NCBI GenBank assembly: GCA_905339235.1
Contig: CAJPFG010000028.1
Coordinates: 1-64,000 of the forward strand
Reading direction: 5' to 3'
DNA length: 64,000 bases
From: Phycisphaerales bacterium
Lineage (GTDB): Bacteria; Planctomycetota; Phycisphaerae; Phycisphaerales; UBA1924
Below, in pieces: positions 32,419 through 41,990 of the stretch. Numbering within the stretch: the stretch's first letter is position 1; every line of letters starts with the position of its first letter. The notes under the pieces are model-generated. The model ran no database searches. It saw nothing but the letters and a program-made list of their open reading frames with translations, and was not told the DNA's origin. The translations under genes and the position numbers were made by a program.

Positions 32419-33940
32419 GCAGCATGACCAGCCGGTCGATGCCCAGCCCCATCCCGCCCGCGGGGGGCATGCCGACCTTGAGCGCTCGCACGAAGTCGTG
32501 GTCCATGGTTCGGTAGGTCTGTTCCTCGGCGTGCTTCTCGGCGTCGAGGCCCTTGAGTTGCTCGCGGAATCGAGTCTCCTGCACCTCGGGATCGTTGAGT
32601 TCCGTGTAGTGCGGAGCGATCTCCATGCCCGCGATGAAGAGGTCGGCGCGGTCGGCCAGGGCCGGGTTGTCGGGCTTGGCGCGGGTCAGCGGGCTGACCG
32701 CCGCGGGGTAGTCGGTGATGAATGTGGGCGTGGCGGGATCGACCAGCGACTCGCCCTTTTGCTCGAAGAGTTCGTTCACGACCAGCCAGGGGTCCATGGC
32801 GTCCACCTGCGGGGCCAGTTTGGGATGGACGCGCTTGAGCGACTCCCTGGCGCGGGGGGCGTCGGTCATCGGGAATCCCCACGCCCGCTCGAAGAGCGAG
32901 GCGAACGTGGCTCTCGCGAACGGCCTGCTGTAGTTGATCGAGAGATCGCCGAAGGGCAGCACGATCTCGCCCGCCCCGCCGGCGGCGCCGAGAACAAACT
33001 CCGCGGCGTCGCGGATCAGGCTTTCCGTCAGTTCCATCACGGTCTCGACGTTTCCGAAGGCGTGGTAGGCCTCGAGCATGGTGAACTCGGGGTTGTGCTG
33101 CTTGTCGAGCCCTTCGTTTCGGAAGTTGCGGTTGATCTCGAAGACCTTGGGCAGGCCGCCCACGAGAAGGCGCTTGAGGTACAACTCGGGCGCGATGCGC
33201 AGGAACAGTTTGATGTCCAGCGCGTTCATGTGGGTGACGAAGGGCCGCGCGGCGGCGCCGCCGGCGAGGGTTTGGAGCATCGGCGTCTCGACCTCGAGAT
33301 ACGCGCGCGACTCCATGAAGCGGCGGACCCGCGAGACGATCCCGCTGCGCAGGCGGAAGACCGCGAGGGTCTCGGGGTTGGCCCACAGGTCCACGTAACG
33401 CTGGCGGTAGCGGGTTTCGACGTCCTGCAGGCCCGCGTGCTTCTCGGGGGGCGGGGATAACGCCTTTCCGCCGGGGCGCAGCGAGTTTGCCCACACTGTG
33501 ATCTCACCGGTCTTGGTCTTCATCACGCGCCCGGAGGCGATGGTGATGTCGCTCAGGTCGGTCGCCTTGGCCAGCGCGAAACTCGTGGCATCGCAATCCC
33601 GCTGGCTCGCGGCGATCTGGATGTCACCGGTCTCGTCGCGGATGGTCATCCAGATGAGTTTTCCGTTGTCGCGCAGGAGCATCACGCGGCCCGCCACCGT
33701 GACGACGGGGCGGCGATCGGCGAACCCCGGCTCCTTGCCCCTGGCGTTGAACTCCGTGTTGGCGGCGTCGTCGAAGAGAGATCGGGCCGCGGCGCACGAC
33801 GCAATCCCGTCCACGCGCACGCCGTAGGGCTCGAGCCCCAGGGCCCGGACCGTATCGCGATTGGAGCGTCGCTGCGCCTCGAGTTTGTGGAGGCCTTCGC
33901 CGTACGGAGTGGCATCGGCGGATGGAAGCGGATCGGTCAT
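32357..33940 (-). CDS. lysS: lysyl-tRNA synthetase, class II
   Basis: 527 residues. An N-terminal OB-fold anticodon-binding domain (VTVAGRVMLLRDNGKLIWMTIRD) precedes the class II core: motif 1 near RSGIVSRVRRFMESRAYLEVETPML, motif 2 FEINRNFRNEGLDKQHNPEFTMLE, motif 3 GMGLGIDRLVMLLTNQ. It charges tRNA-Lys. Start ATG 33940 is chosen over 33997. Full length compared with E. coli LysS (about 505). No ribosome-binding site is obvious. Confidence 0.96.
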   Translation of the reverse strand: MTDPLPSADATPYGEGLHKLEAQRRSNRDTVRALGLEPYGVRVDGIASCAAARSLFDDAANTEFNARGKEPGFADRRPVVTVAGRVMLLRDNGKLIWMTIRDETGDIQIAASQRDCDATSFALAKATDLSDITIASGRVMKTKTGEITVWANSLRPGGKALSPPPEKHAGLQDVETRYRQRYVDLWANPETLAVFRLRSGIVSRVRRFMESRAYLEVETPMLQTLAGGAAARPFVTHMNALDIKLFLRIAPELYLKRLLVGGLPKVFEINRNFRNEGLDKQHNPEFTMLEAYHAFGNVETVMELTESLIRDAAEFVLGAAGGAGEIVLPFGDLSINYSRPFARATFASLFERAWGFPMTDAPRARESLKRVHPKLAPQVDAMDPWLVVNELFEQKGESLVDPATPTFITDYPAAVSPLTRAKPDNPALADRADLFIAGMEIAPHYTELNDPEVQETRFREQLKGLDAEKHAEEQTYRTMDHDFVRALKVGMPPAGGMGLGIDRLVMLLTNQRTIRDVVLFPLMRPEE

Positions 33941-34014
33941 GGAGAAACTCCGAGCCCTGCCACGGCAAGGCCGGTATTCAACGGACCATGTCGTCAAAGA
34001 TCAACGCGCGGGGA

Positions 34015-34497
34015 TCAAGCGCCGATTCGTTTGGGCGTCTTGTTGAGCGTAAGGGTCAACGGCACGGGAGTTTTCGTCTCGCAGAGCGGGCGAACGCGGT
34101 TTCCGCCGTCTTCGACGAGATCGTGGAGCGTGACGCCTCGAACGACCTCGATCAAAACCGCGGCGGCGCGGTCCATCGTGCGGTGAAGCGGGCAGAGGTT
34201 GGTGCCGTGAGTGGTAAGGCCCAGGGGGCAGGTCTCGATGCGTTTGAGCATGTCAACGGCGTTGATGATGTCGAGGAGGTTAATCTGCGCGGAAGGCCGG
34301 GCCAACCGGTAACCACCGCCAACGCCGCGGCGGCCGTTGATCAGGCGCGCTCCGGCCAACTGCTGAAGCACCTTGGCGAGATAGTTGTTGGGGACTTTGG
34401 TCATCGAAGCGAGAACGTTGGTCGGGACCAGTTGGTCCGGAGCCAGCGCCAGGCACGCCATCGCACGGAGCGCATATTCGGTGGTCTGGGAAAACAT
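34015..34497 (-). CDS. Rrf2 family transcription regulator
   Basis: 160 residues with an N-terminal winged helix (MFSQTTEYALRAMACLA, NNYLAKVLQQLAGARLI, GRRGVGGGYRLARP). The effector-loop cysteines are C90 and C102 with H105 (CPLG...LCPLH). The central Cys of the usual CX5CX5C iron-sulfur motif is Thr96, so the cluster is either bound by another ligand or absent. AGGAGGG precedes the start. It follows the P1B-4 ATPase gene by 165 nt on the same strand, suggesting a metal or redox link. Confidence 0.85.
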   Translation of the reverse strand: MFSQTTEYALRAMACLALAPDQLVPTNVLASMTKVPNNYLAKVLQQLAGARLINGRRGVGGGYRLARPSAQINLLDIINAVDMLKRIETCPLGLTTHGTNLCPLHRTMDRAAAVLIEVVRGVTLHDLVEDGGNRVRPLCETKTPVPLTLTLNKTPKRIGA

Positions 34498-34662
34498 CGG
34501 GCCCTCCTAACGCCGGACAGACACGCGACCGAAGCGGTCCCGTTCAAGCCGAAATCCCGGCACCACAGGATACCGCATTGCCGAGCAAAACTCACATCGA
34601 AATTGTGGACCTCCGGACCCGTTGCAATCACGAAACCGTGTGGGCGCTGCGTGAAGTTTTTA

Positions 34663-36708
34663 TCATGCCCCTTCGGGGATGGTCTGCAACCGGACTCGCG
34701 GATCAGGTGCCGGGTGGCCTGCTTCTCCCGCCGGACCCGAGTGCTTGAGCAGCAGCAGCGAGTTCAACACGACCAGCACCGTGCCGCCTTCGTGGGCCAA
34801 TACACCCACACTGAGCGGGACATCGTGACCCGTGAGCGAACCGATCACGGTCAGGGCGCCCATCGCGGCGATCACGCTGAGCGCGAGGGCAAGGTTGGTC
34901 TTCACCACCCGCCGGGCACGCCGCGCAAATCTCACCGCCCACGGGATTCCCGCGAGATTGTCCGAAAGGAGAACAATGTCCGCTGATTCGAGCGCCGCGG
35001 CGGTGCCGATCGTGCCGATCGCCACCGAAACGTCGGCCGCGGCGAGAGCCGGGGCGTCGTTGACCCCGTCGCCGATCGCCGCAACCCCGGCGCGGGCGCC
35101 GTTGTGGCGGGCTGTGCCCTTCATTTCACCGACGATTCGAAGTTTGTCTTCGGGGAGCAGTTCGGCATCGAAAGCATCCAGGCCCAAACTGGTCGCGATG
35201 CGTTCGGCGGTGAGCCGGTTGTCGCCCGTGAGCATTCGCACGGGCCGGATTCCCAGCGCGTGCAACTCCTTGACGAGCGTCGCGGCGCCGGGACGCACGC
35301 TGTCGGCCATGATCAGAACGGCGGCCTGGCCGCCGGCCTCGTCCGCCTGGGGCGTCTGATCGCCGCGCGCGATGACCACCCCCACGTGGCCGCGCTCCTG
35401 AATACGCCCGAGCACTTCCTTGACCCGGTTTCGAAAGCACGCGGGGATGAGCGGTTCGACGTACGAGTAACTCCCCAGCCGAACGACGGCCCCGCGGTAT
35501 CGGCCCTCGAGCCCCTTGGCGGTCGTGTGGTTGATCTGGCTGACCGGGAGCGGCTCGACGCCGCGCGCGGCCGCGGCCTCGCGAATCGCCACGGCGATCG
35601 GGTGAGTCGAGTCGGCCTCGAGGGCCGCCGCAACGCCGAGCAGTTCGGCCCCGTCGGACCATGCGAGGGGGTGGACCTCGTACAGGCGCGGGCGGCCGAA
35701 GGTGAGCGTTCCGGTCTTGTCGAAGCACACGGCGGAGATGTTCGCGAGCGCATCGACAGATTGGCCGCCCTTGAACAAGACGCCGGCGCGGGCCGCGCGG
35801 GCGATGGCGGCGAGCGTGGCGGTGGGCGTGGCGATGACCAGGGCGCAGGGCGAAGCGACGATGAGCAGCGTGATGGCGGTGTAGATTGCGCCCGTGGTGG
35901 CGCCCGCTACCAGCAGGGGGCGGTCGAGCACCAGCCACCAGACGAGCAGCACGGCGGCGCTGATGACCAGGACGCCGATCGCGTAGGGCTGGCTGAGCCG
36001 ATCTATTACGCGTTGGACCGGCTCACGCTGGCCCTGGGCCCGGGTCACCAGGTCGAGGATCTTCTGCAGGCTGCTCTCCCGCACCGGGCGCAGCACTTCC
36101 GCCTCGAGGGGGTCGTCGGTGTTGATTGTGCCGGCGAAGAGTTCGTCGCCCAACCGCACGTGCCGCGGCAGGCTCTCCCCGGTGATCGTGGATTGGTCCA
36201 TCGACGATTCACCCGACACGATGCGTGCGTCCGCGGGCACGCGTTCGCCGGGCCGGACTTTGACCCGCTCGCCCGTCGTAAGGGTTTCCGCGTCGGCCTC
36301 CACCCACTCGCCGTTTCGAAATACAAGCGCCTCGGTGGGCATGAGTTTGTGGAGCGCTTCCACTTCTCGCTTTGTGCGGAGCATCGCCAGGTCCTCGAGC
36401 GCGCCCGAAAGCACGAAGAGGAACAGCAGCAATGCCCCTTCCTCGGGGTGGCCGATGTACGCGGCGAGCCCCGCTCCCACCACCATCAGCACGTCGATGT
36501 CGAACCTGACGTCGCGCAGCGCGTGCAGGGCCGGGCGGCCGCCGTACACCATCCCGATCGCCAAACTGGCCCAGATGAAGAGGCTGTTCCCGGGAATCTG
36601 CGGCCAGAGGCGCAGCGCCACGCCGATGAGCAGCAACGCCCCGGCCGCGATCGCGGCGCGGAGTTCGGCCATCGGGTTGAACAGGCCCTGCGTCAGCCGT
36701 GTGAGCAT
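34663..36708 (-). CDS. P1B-4-type heavy-metal ATPase
   Basis: 681 residues. Marks: TGES (actuator), SPCAL in the transport helix, DKTGTLTFG phosphorylation site, THP nucleotide-binding motif and GDGVNDAPAL. SPC instead of CPC, together with HEGGTVLVVLNSLLLL in the last helix, defines class P1B-4, which in other bacteria exports Co, Fe or Zn. There is no N-terminal metal-binding domain. The C-terminal tail is short. An Rrf2 regulator gene follows. Confidence 0.92.
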   Translation of the reverse strand: MLTRLTQGLFNPMAELRAAIAAGALLLIGVALRLWPQIPGNSLFIWASLAIGMVYGGRPALHALRDVRFDIDVLMVVGAGLAAYIGHPEEGALLLFLFVLSGALEDLAMLRTKREVEALHKLMPTEALVFRNGEWVEADAETLTTGERVKVRPGERVPADARIVSGESSMDQSTITGESLPRHVRLGDELFAGTINTDDPLEAEVLRPVRESSLQKILDLVTRAQGQREPVQRVIDRLSQPYAIGVLVISAAVLLVWWLVLDRPLLVAGATTGAIYTAITLLIVASPCALVIATPTATLAAIARAARAGVLFKGGQSVDALANISAVCFDKTGTLTFGRPRLYEVHPLAWSDGAELLGVAAALEADSTHPIAVAIREAAAARGVEPLPVSQINHTTAKGLEGRYRGAVVRLGSYSYVEPLIPACFRNRVKEVLGRIQERGHVGVVIARGDQTPQADEAGGQAAVLIMADSVRPGAATLVKELHALGIRPVRMLTGDNRLTAERIATSLGLDAFDAELLPEDKLRIVGEMKGTARHNGARAGVAAIGDGVNDAPALAAADVSVAIGTIGTAAALESADIVLLSDNLAGIPWAVRFARRARRVVKTNLALALSVIAAMGALTVIGSLTGHDVPLSVGVLAHEGGTVLVVLNSLLLLKHSGPAGEAGHPAPDPRVRLQTIPEGA

Positions 36709-36795
36709 CGCTCAAGGCTAGGGGACCGCCCGCGGGTGTTCGCCGCATTGCGACAGCATTCGGCCAGTTGAGCCTGATTCTCGGTCGCTCTGCGC

Positions 36796-38850
36796 TCACC
36801 GCCCCGATTGGTCCGCGACCTGCAGCCTCGCCCATATGCCGCCAACCACCGAGCGGCCCTGAAACCCTGCCTGTCGGGCGTCCGAGGTCTGGTACCAGTC
36901 GGAGAATGGCACCCGCTGGGGCGTCGTGTGCGCGAAATCGAAGATCGGCGGGAAGAGGGCGTCGAAGTCTTCGCGAGTGCCCATGGCCGCGACCCACGCG
37001 AGGAAGTCGGTCTTGGTAAACCCCGCGCGGCTGTCGAGCGGGGTTCCAAACTTGCCCGCCTTCTTGCGGTAGTAGGCGAGTTCCCTGGCGACCACGTCGC
37101 GCGGGAACAGGTTGAGCCCGAGCGCGCCGTCCCAGAACAGGTTGTACTTCAGCGACCACGTCCCCGGCTTGCCGTAGGCCAGCACGGTGTGATCGCCGTC
37201 GGCGGCGAGGGTCTGCCATTCCGCGGCGTATCGCTGGGCGAGTGTTCGCCACTCCTTGGCGGCGGGCGCGTCGCCCTTGAGCCGGCAGAGTTCGGCGAAC
37301 GCGCCCAGCCCGACGGTCGCCTTGGCGGCGAGGTTTGCGTTGCGGGCCAGGTGCCCGGTGAAGTCGTCGGTGCACAACTGGTTTTCGGGGTCCAGCCCGT
37401 GCTCCTTGAGATACTCGGCCCACGTCTGGATGGTGGGCCACCACCGGGCCGCGTAGTCCGCGTTCCCGTCGGCCTTCGCGAGGGCGTATAGCAGAATCAG
37501 CATGTTGGCCGATTCCTCGACGGGCATCTGGTTGGCCTCGCCCACTTCGCCCCCGCCATACACCTGCCCGTTGGCCTTGGGGTAGGTGCCCAAGTCGTGG
37601 GGCGCGAAGGGGAACTTCCACCTCGGGCTGGCGGCGTAGTCCAGAATGGGCCGCACCTGTGCCCGCAGCAGTTCCGGGTTCTCCACGAGGAAGAACGGCG
37701 CCGACGGGAAAAACACGTCCACCGTGCCGATGCACCCGTTGCTGGAGTTTTCTTTCGGGAACATGAGCATGGCGCCGTCGAAGTCCGCGGCGATGATGTG
37801 GGCCGCCATGGTCTGCCGGTAGGCCAGTTCGCCGATCGCCGCGTACTTCCCCCCGCCCGCCTTGAGCATCCGCTCCCGAAGCGACGCATCGGCCAGATCG
37901 CACTTTCGCTCGATGTCGGCGCGGCCGGCAATCTGTTCTTCCAGCATCGACGCGAACGACTTGCCGCCGCGGGCCCAGTACGGCCGTAACTTGCGACCGA
38001 AATACTCCACGCAGAACTGATCGTCGTAAGCGATGTAGTAGGTTTCTTCCGTCGGCTCGTCCCCCACGCGTCCCAGTCGCGTCGAGAAGGCCAAGACCGG
38101 CCAGTCATCGCCGGCGGCGCGGGGTTGGCGCAGGTCGTCGTTCACGGGAATCACGCCGGACTTCACGAACGCGCCGCGCGACGCTTCGTGCCCCGCCATC
38201 GCCGCCAGCCCACGCTTGTTGGTGGGCGCGCCGAAGTAGAACGTGCCCCAGTCGATGCGCGTCTGGTCTCCCGCCCGCTTGAGCACCGGCTGTTCGACGC
38301 TTGAGAACGACAGGAACTCGAGCCCGCCCGCGTTGACGCGCCCCCACCGAACCTCCTGGTCCGCCGTGTGAACCGCCCACTCGGCCGAGCAGTCCACGTA
38401 CAACTCCACGTTGTGCTCCTTCCCGTCGATGCTGCGGGCCCGGACGGTCAGGTACGTCACCGGGCGCGAGGCCAGGTCGGCGTCGCCGGCGATCGTGGGC
38501 GAACAGAATCGCGCGCTCAACTCCACGCCGTCCTGCTCGAAGGTGAAGGTGGTCCGCGTTGCGGTCAGCGCGAGGGCGGTCTGCTTCATGGGCGGCGCTT
38601 CGCCGGGGGCCGAGCCGCACCAGCGGTAGGCCGCGCCGTCGATCCTCGCCATGCCGCACATCCCCATGATCGACCCGGACCAGTGCCGGGGCCAGGAATC
38701 AGTCAGGCGGTCGGCCATGCACCAGGCGCTGAGGTAGGGGTTGTGAACCACCAGCGGGGCCGCGGGGGGACGCAGGGCGGGCTGCGCCCTTGCGCCCGTT
38801 ATCGCGGCGAGGGCTCCTACCACGGCGCCGACAATGCTTGTTCGTGACAT
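36796..38850 (-). CDS. glutaminase A-like exported protein (DUF4965/DUF5127 type)
   Basis: 684 residues with a signal peptide (VVGALAAITGARAQ). LVVHNPYLSAWCMADRLTD and the C-terminal helical-toroid part (MLMFPKENSSNGCIGTVDV, PFAPHDLGTYP, GEANQMPVEESANMLILLYALA) match the glutaminase A/DUF4965 family, best known in fungi and Bacteroidetes. The alpha/alpha barrel suggests glycosidase ancestry, so the substrate here is open. ATG 38850 has a strong GAGGAGG upstream; a longer frame to 39159 overlaps moxR. A TACGCT -10 lies about 35 nt before the start. Confidence 0.75.
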   Translation of the reverse strand: MSRTSIVGAVVGALAAITGARAQPALRPPAAPLVVHNPYLSAWCMADRLTDSWPRHWSGSIMGMCGMARIDGAAYRWCGSAPGEAPPMKQTALALTATRTTFTFEQDGVELSARFCSPTIAGDADLASRPVTYLTVRARSIDGKEHNVELYVDCSAEWAVHTADQEVRWGRVNAGGLEFLSFSSVEQPVLKRAGDQTRIDWGTFYFGAPTNKRGLAAMAGHEASRGAFVKSGVIPVNDDLRQPRAAGDDWPVLAFSTRLGRVGDEPTEETYYIAYDDQFCVEYFGRKLRPYWARGGKSFASMLEEQIAGRADIERKCDLADASLRERMLKAGGGKYAAIGELAYRQTMAAHIIAADFDGAMLMFPKENSSNGCIGTVDVFFPSAPFFLVENPELLRAQVRPILDYAASPRWKFPFAPHDLGTYPKANGQVYGGGEVGEANQMPVEESANMLILLYALAKADGNADYAARWWPTIQTWAEYLKEHGLDPENQLCTDDFTGHLARNANLAAKATVGLGAFAELCRLKGDAPAAKEWRTLAQRYAAEWQTLAADGDHTVLAYGKPGTWSLKYNLFWDGALGLNLFPRDVVARELAYYRKKAGKFGTPLDSRAGFTKTDFLAWVAAMGTREDFDALFPPIFDFAHTTPQRVPFSDWYQTSDARQAGFQGRSVVGGIWARLQVADQSGR

Positions 38851-38897
38851 GACGCGGCCTCCTCTGGGGGAGACAGCGTACCACACACGCCGGGGCG

Positions 38898-39953
38898 CTA
38901 CCTCATCACCTCGTCCATCTTTTTCTTCTCGCCGGGCGTCAGGCCTTCTACGGGAACGCTCGCCAGAAGGTCGTCGATGACCATGTCGGAGTTCACCTGG
39001 TCGGCTTCGGCGTTGAAGTTCAGCATCAGGCGGTGGCGCAACACCGGTTTGGCGATCTTGCGGACGTGCTCGGGCGTGACGTGCGTGGAGCCGTCCAGCA
39101 GGGCCCGCGCCTTGCCGGCGAGAACCAGGAACTCGCTCGCCCGGGGGCCGGCGCCCCAACTCACGTAGTCCTGCACCTTTTGGGGCCGCTTCAGCCCCAG
39201 GTCCATGGGCTCCTTCACGCGGGTGGCGCGGACGAGCCGGAGGGCGTACGAGATCACGTGATCGGGAACGGGCATCTGCCGCACCACGTTCTGCACCCGC
39301 TTGATGCCCTCCTCGTCCAAGACGGCCGAGACGTGCACGCTCGCGCGGGCCGAGGAGCGGCGCACGATTTCCATCTCCTCCTGCATGGTGGGGTACAGGA
39401 TCATGATCTGGAACATGAACCGGTCGAGTTGCGCCTCGGGAAGCGGGTAGGTGCCCTCCTGTTCGATGGGATTCTGGGTCGCAAGCACGAAGAACGGCGT
39501 GGGGAGGTCGTGGCGCTTCCCGCCGACGGTCACGTGCCGTTCCTGCATCGCTTCCAGCAGGGCCGCCTGGGTCTTGGGCGGAGTTCGGTTGATCTCGTCG
39601 GCCAGGATGACGTTCGCGAAGACCGGCCCGCGCACAAACCTGAGTTCACGGTGGCCGGTGGAACGGTCCTCCTGGATCATCTCGGTGCCCGTGATGTCCG
39701 CGGGCATCAGGTCGGGCGTGAACTGGATTCGGGAAAACCCCAGCGACAGCGTGCGCGAGATGGTTGAGATCAGCAGCGTCTTCGCGAGCCCGGGCACCCC
39801 CACCACCACCACATGTCCGCGGCAGAAGATCGCCATCAGCATCTGCTCGACCACTTCATCCTGCCCCACGATGATCTTGCGGATCTCGTCGCGCAGGCGG
39901 AAGGCCGCGTCCTGAACTTCTCGAACTTCCTCGGGCAGGGCGTTGGTGGTCAT
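38898..39953 (-). CDS. MoxR-family AAA+ ATPase
   Basis: 351 residues. Walker A is GVPGLAKTLL, Walker B VILADEINRTPPKTQAALLEAMQE, with sensor 1 FVLATQNPIEQEGTYPLPEAQLDRFM and a C-terminal winged lid. MoxR proteins are chaperone-like and usually lie next to DUF58 and VWA-domain genes; none is adjacent here, which is unusual. A palindrome overlaps its predicted -10. The glutaminase A-like gene follows 47 nt downstream. Confidence 0.92.
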   Translation of the reverse strand: MTTNALPEEVREVQDAAFRLRDEIRKIIVGQDEVVEQMLMAIFCRGHVVVVGVPGLAKTLLISTISRTLSLGFSRIQFTPDLMPADITGTEMIQEDRSTGHRELRFVRGPVFANVILADEINRTPPKTQAALLEAMQERHVTVGGKRHDLPTPFFVLATQNPIEQEGTYPLPEAQLDRFMFQIMILYPTMQEEMEIVRRSSARASVHVSAVLDEEGIKRVQNVVRQMPVPDHVISYALRLVRATRVKEPMDLGLKRPQKVQDYVSWGAGPRASEFLVLAGKARALLDGSTHVTPEHVRKIAKPVLRHRLMLNFNAEADQVNSDMVIDDLLASVPVEGLTPGEKKKMDEVMR

Positions 39954-39958
39954 GGGTC

Positions 39959-39975
39959 ATGATATCGGCGATATC
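39959..39975 (-). promoter_or_regulatory. moxR -10 overlapped by palindrome
   Basis: On the minus strand GATATC-GCC-GATATC (39975-39961) runs directly into TATCAT (39964-39959), a -10 whose first base is 11 nt before the moxR ATG. The mRNA would be leaderless, and a dimer bound to the palindrome would cover the -10. Confidence 0.5.
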
Positions 39976-40013
39976 CGAAGGCCGAACCCGCCCGGGTCCC
40001 GCGGCGGTTGACC

Positions 40014-40056
40014 AAAAAAGGAACAGGCCGCGCCAGGGGTGGTAGCGCGGCCCATT
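40014..40056 (-). terminator. terminator of sigma/anti-sigma/PDZ operon
   Basis: On the minus strand GGCCGCGC (40052-40045) pairs with GCGCGGCC (40033-40026), extended by GGAA/TTCC after a 2-nt internal loop, and is followed by T6 (40019-40014). It ends transcription of the PDZ gene before moxR. Confidence 0.85.
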
Positions 40057-40107
40057 CCGAACGGAGACGTTTTGTGATTAATCCGGAACGGCCCCGGAGG
40101 TTCGGTG

Positions 40108-41235
40108 TTACGGGTTCTTCTTCTCGAGTTTCTGGACCAGCCGGTCCAGGCGCTCGTTGAGTTGGTCCAGCCGCTCGGAAAGTTCGTCGAGGCGCTTATC
40201 CATGTCGTCGTGGGCCTGCGGGACCCCGGGCGTGACGACAAACCCACCCTGGCCGGGAATCGTGCCGAACATCCGGGTACGGCCGCCGGGCGCGGGGGTA
40301 GTCGAGAATCCCTGAAGCCACCTGGATGTGTCGCTCTTGCTCTGCTCAAGCGCCTTGATTGCCTGCTTCATGGCATCGGACCAACTCTTCTCGAACTGGG
40401 CCTTGGACTCGCTGCTCTGGATTTCCTTGAGGGCCGTTTCCAGCGCCCGGCGTGCGTCGTCGGCAAACTTGGCGGTGTCCGAGCCCGCGACCGAGAGCGC
40501 GCCGCGGAACTTCCGCATCTCGTCTTCGGGCATCTCGCCGTAGAGCGTCTTGGTGTTCCAGGCCTCGAGTTTGACCTTGAACTTCTTCTCTTCGCCTTCA
40601 CGCTTTACCACGAACTCGACCGTGTCGCCCGGCTCGCTGTCCTTGATCGACTCGCGGATGTCCTTCACCTGCTCAATCTTCTTGCCGGCGATTGAGACCA
40701 GCACGTCGCCTTCCTTCAGGCCGGCCTTGGCCGCGGGAAGGCCCTCGAGCACGGCGGTCAGCACCACTTCGCCCTCGGCCTCGTCGTCCATGCGGATGCC
40801 GATCATGGTCTTGGGCGGCTCTTCCGTCTCGAAAATGGCGGGAGGCTGGGGGGTCGCGGGGATTGTCCAGGCCATTCCGCGCGGCGAAGTGGTTCGCAGC
40901 GTGCGGGCCGATGGCGCGGTCTGAATCTCAAAGGTCTTGAGCACGCCGCCCTCGGTGTCGAGTATCTCGATCTTGTCGCTGGACCGCTTCACCCGCTTGG
41001 CAGGAATCTTCTTGCCGTCGATCCTGGCGGTGACCTTGTCTCCCTTGACCTCGACCTCGTATTTGGCCGTGCCGTCGTCCTCGGACAGGTACATCTGCGT
41101 CGTGGAGCCCGACTCCACGACGAGCGGCTGATCAAGGCTCCCCTGAACCTCCGCGGGCTCGCTCTGGGCCATGGCGGACCCGCACGCGGCGAGGAGACCG
41201 AGCGTGAGAATGCGTCCGATTCGTTTCGTGTTCAT
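40108..41235 (-). CDS. PDZ-domain envelope protein
   Basis: 375 residues, with a signal peptide (LGLLAACGSAMAQ). A PDZ domain lies near residues 135-225 (IGIRMDDEAEGEVVLTAVLEGLPAAKAGLKEGDVLVSIAGKKI). The C-terminus is a coiled coil (KRLDELSERLDQLNERLDRLVQKLEKK). No protease domain, so it is likely a sensor or adaptor rather than an HtrA enzyme. Start ATG 41235 has GGAGG at 8 nt; ATG 41241 is too close to it. Third gene of an ECF sigma/anti-sigma operon, so it may act in envelope-stress sensing. Confidence 0.8.
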   Translation of the reverse strand: MNTKRIGRILTLGLLAACGSAMAQSEPAEVQGSLDQPLVVESGSTTQMYLSEDDGTAKYEVEVKGDKVTARIDGKKIPAKRVKRSSDKIEILDTEGGVLKTFEIQTAPSARTLRTTSPRGMAWTIPATPQPPAIFETEEPPKTMIGIRMDDEAEGEVVLTAVLEGLPAAKAGLKEGDVLVSIAGKKIEQVKDIRESIKDSEPGDTVEFVVKREGEEKKFKVKLEAWNTKTLYGEMPEDEMRKFRGALSVAGSDTAKFADDARRALETALKEIQSSESKAQFEKSWSDAMKQAIKALEQSKSDTSRWLQGFSTTPAPGGRTRMFGTIPGQGGFVVTPGVPQAHDDMDKRLDELSERLDQLNERLDRLVQKLEKKNP

Positions 41236-41322
41236 GTCCATGCCTCCGACCGTCCTTCCGATTTGCTCCGTCTTGTTTTCACCGCGACGCACGGTTCGGG
41301 CCCACGCCCGCCCCGCCACCTC

Positions 41323-41955
41323 TTACAGCGGATTCGTTACGTTCGTCGAAATCTGCGGAATTACGACCCGCACCGGAACCGGCTGACCCAGTTCGTCCGA
41401 CGAGAACCGGTACAGGTCGGGCACGCGATCTCGCTCCATGATCAGGCGGAAATACACCACGTCGTATCCCTGCCCGTCCGCCAGGGGCTGGGTGTTCACC
41501 AGCACCTTGTCGGGCATCTCGTTGATCACCCGGCCCTCGCGCTGGCCCTGGGCGATGTACTTGGAGAGGGCGTCGGCCGCACTGAGGATCGGGCCGCCGG
41601 TATTGGCCTGCTGCGGCGTACCGCCGGGGGGCTGCTTGGACACGAAGGCGAGCGTAACCAGCGCGGCCGCCGCCCAGCCGCCCCACATGGCGACCCGGCG
41701 CGTGCGCTCTCCGACCTGGAACCGGGCGCGGTGCGCCTCGTGCGCCACCGGCGCCGGAAGTTCGACGCTTGCGGCGACGCCCACGGCCATTCCCACGGCC
41801 CGGCGGAGGATCTGGTCATCGCGCTGGGCCTGGGCCAGATCGCGCCAGACGCCGGCGTCCTGGCCGGCGAGCGCCTCGAGCCGCCGCCAATCCTCGTGGC
41901 TTGCCCGCCCATCCACGACGCGCGTGATCAGGATGTCCAGTTCGCCTTCGCTCAT
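41323..41955 (-). CDS. putative anti-sigma factor
   Basis: 210 residues. A cytoplasmic N-terminal helical part of about 85 residues starts MSEGELDILITRVVDGRASHEDW, then one membrane helix (about 88-105) and a periplasmic C-terminal domain. This is the layout of ECF anti-sigma factors, and it directly follows an ECF sigma gene by 35 nt. No zinc-binding HXXXCXXC motif is present. Assignment rests on topology and position. Confidence 0.72.
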   Translation of the reverse strand: MSEGELDILITRVVDGRASHEDWRRLEALAGQDAGVWRDLAQAQRDDQILRRAVGMAVGVAASVELPAPVAHEAHRARFQVGERTRRVAMWGGWAAAALVTLAFVSKQPPGGTPQQANTGGPILSAADALSKYIAQGQREGRVINEMPDKVLVNTQPLADGQGYDVVYFRLIMERDRVPDLYRFSSDELGQPVPVRVVIPQISTNVTNPL

Positions 41956-41990
41956 CTATCGCACTCCGATGCGGGCCATCGCGGTTTCCG

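Noticed and set aside
34663..34690. Short CCCC/GGGG hairpin at the P1B-4 ATPase stop as terminator
   Set aside because: Only about 5 bp with no U-tract in the right place; too weak to call.
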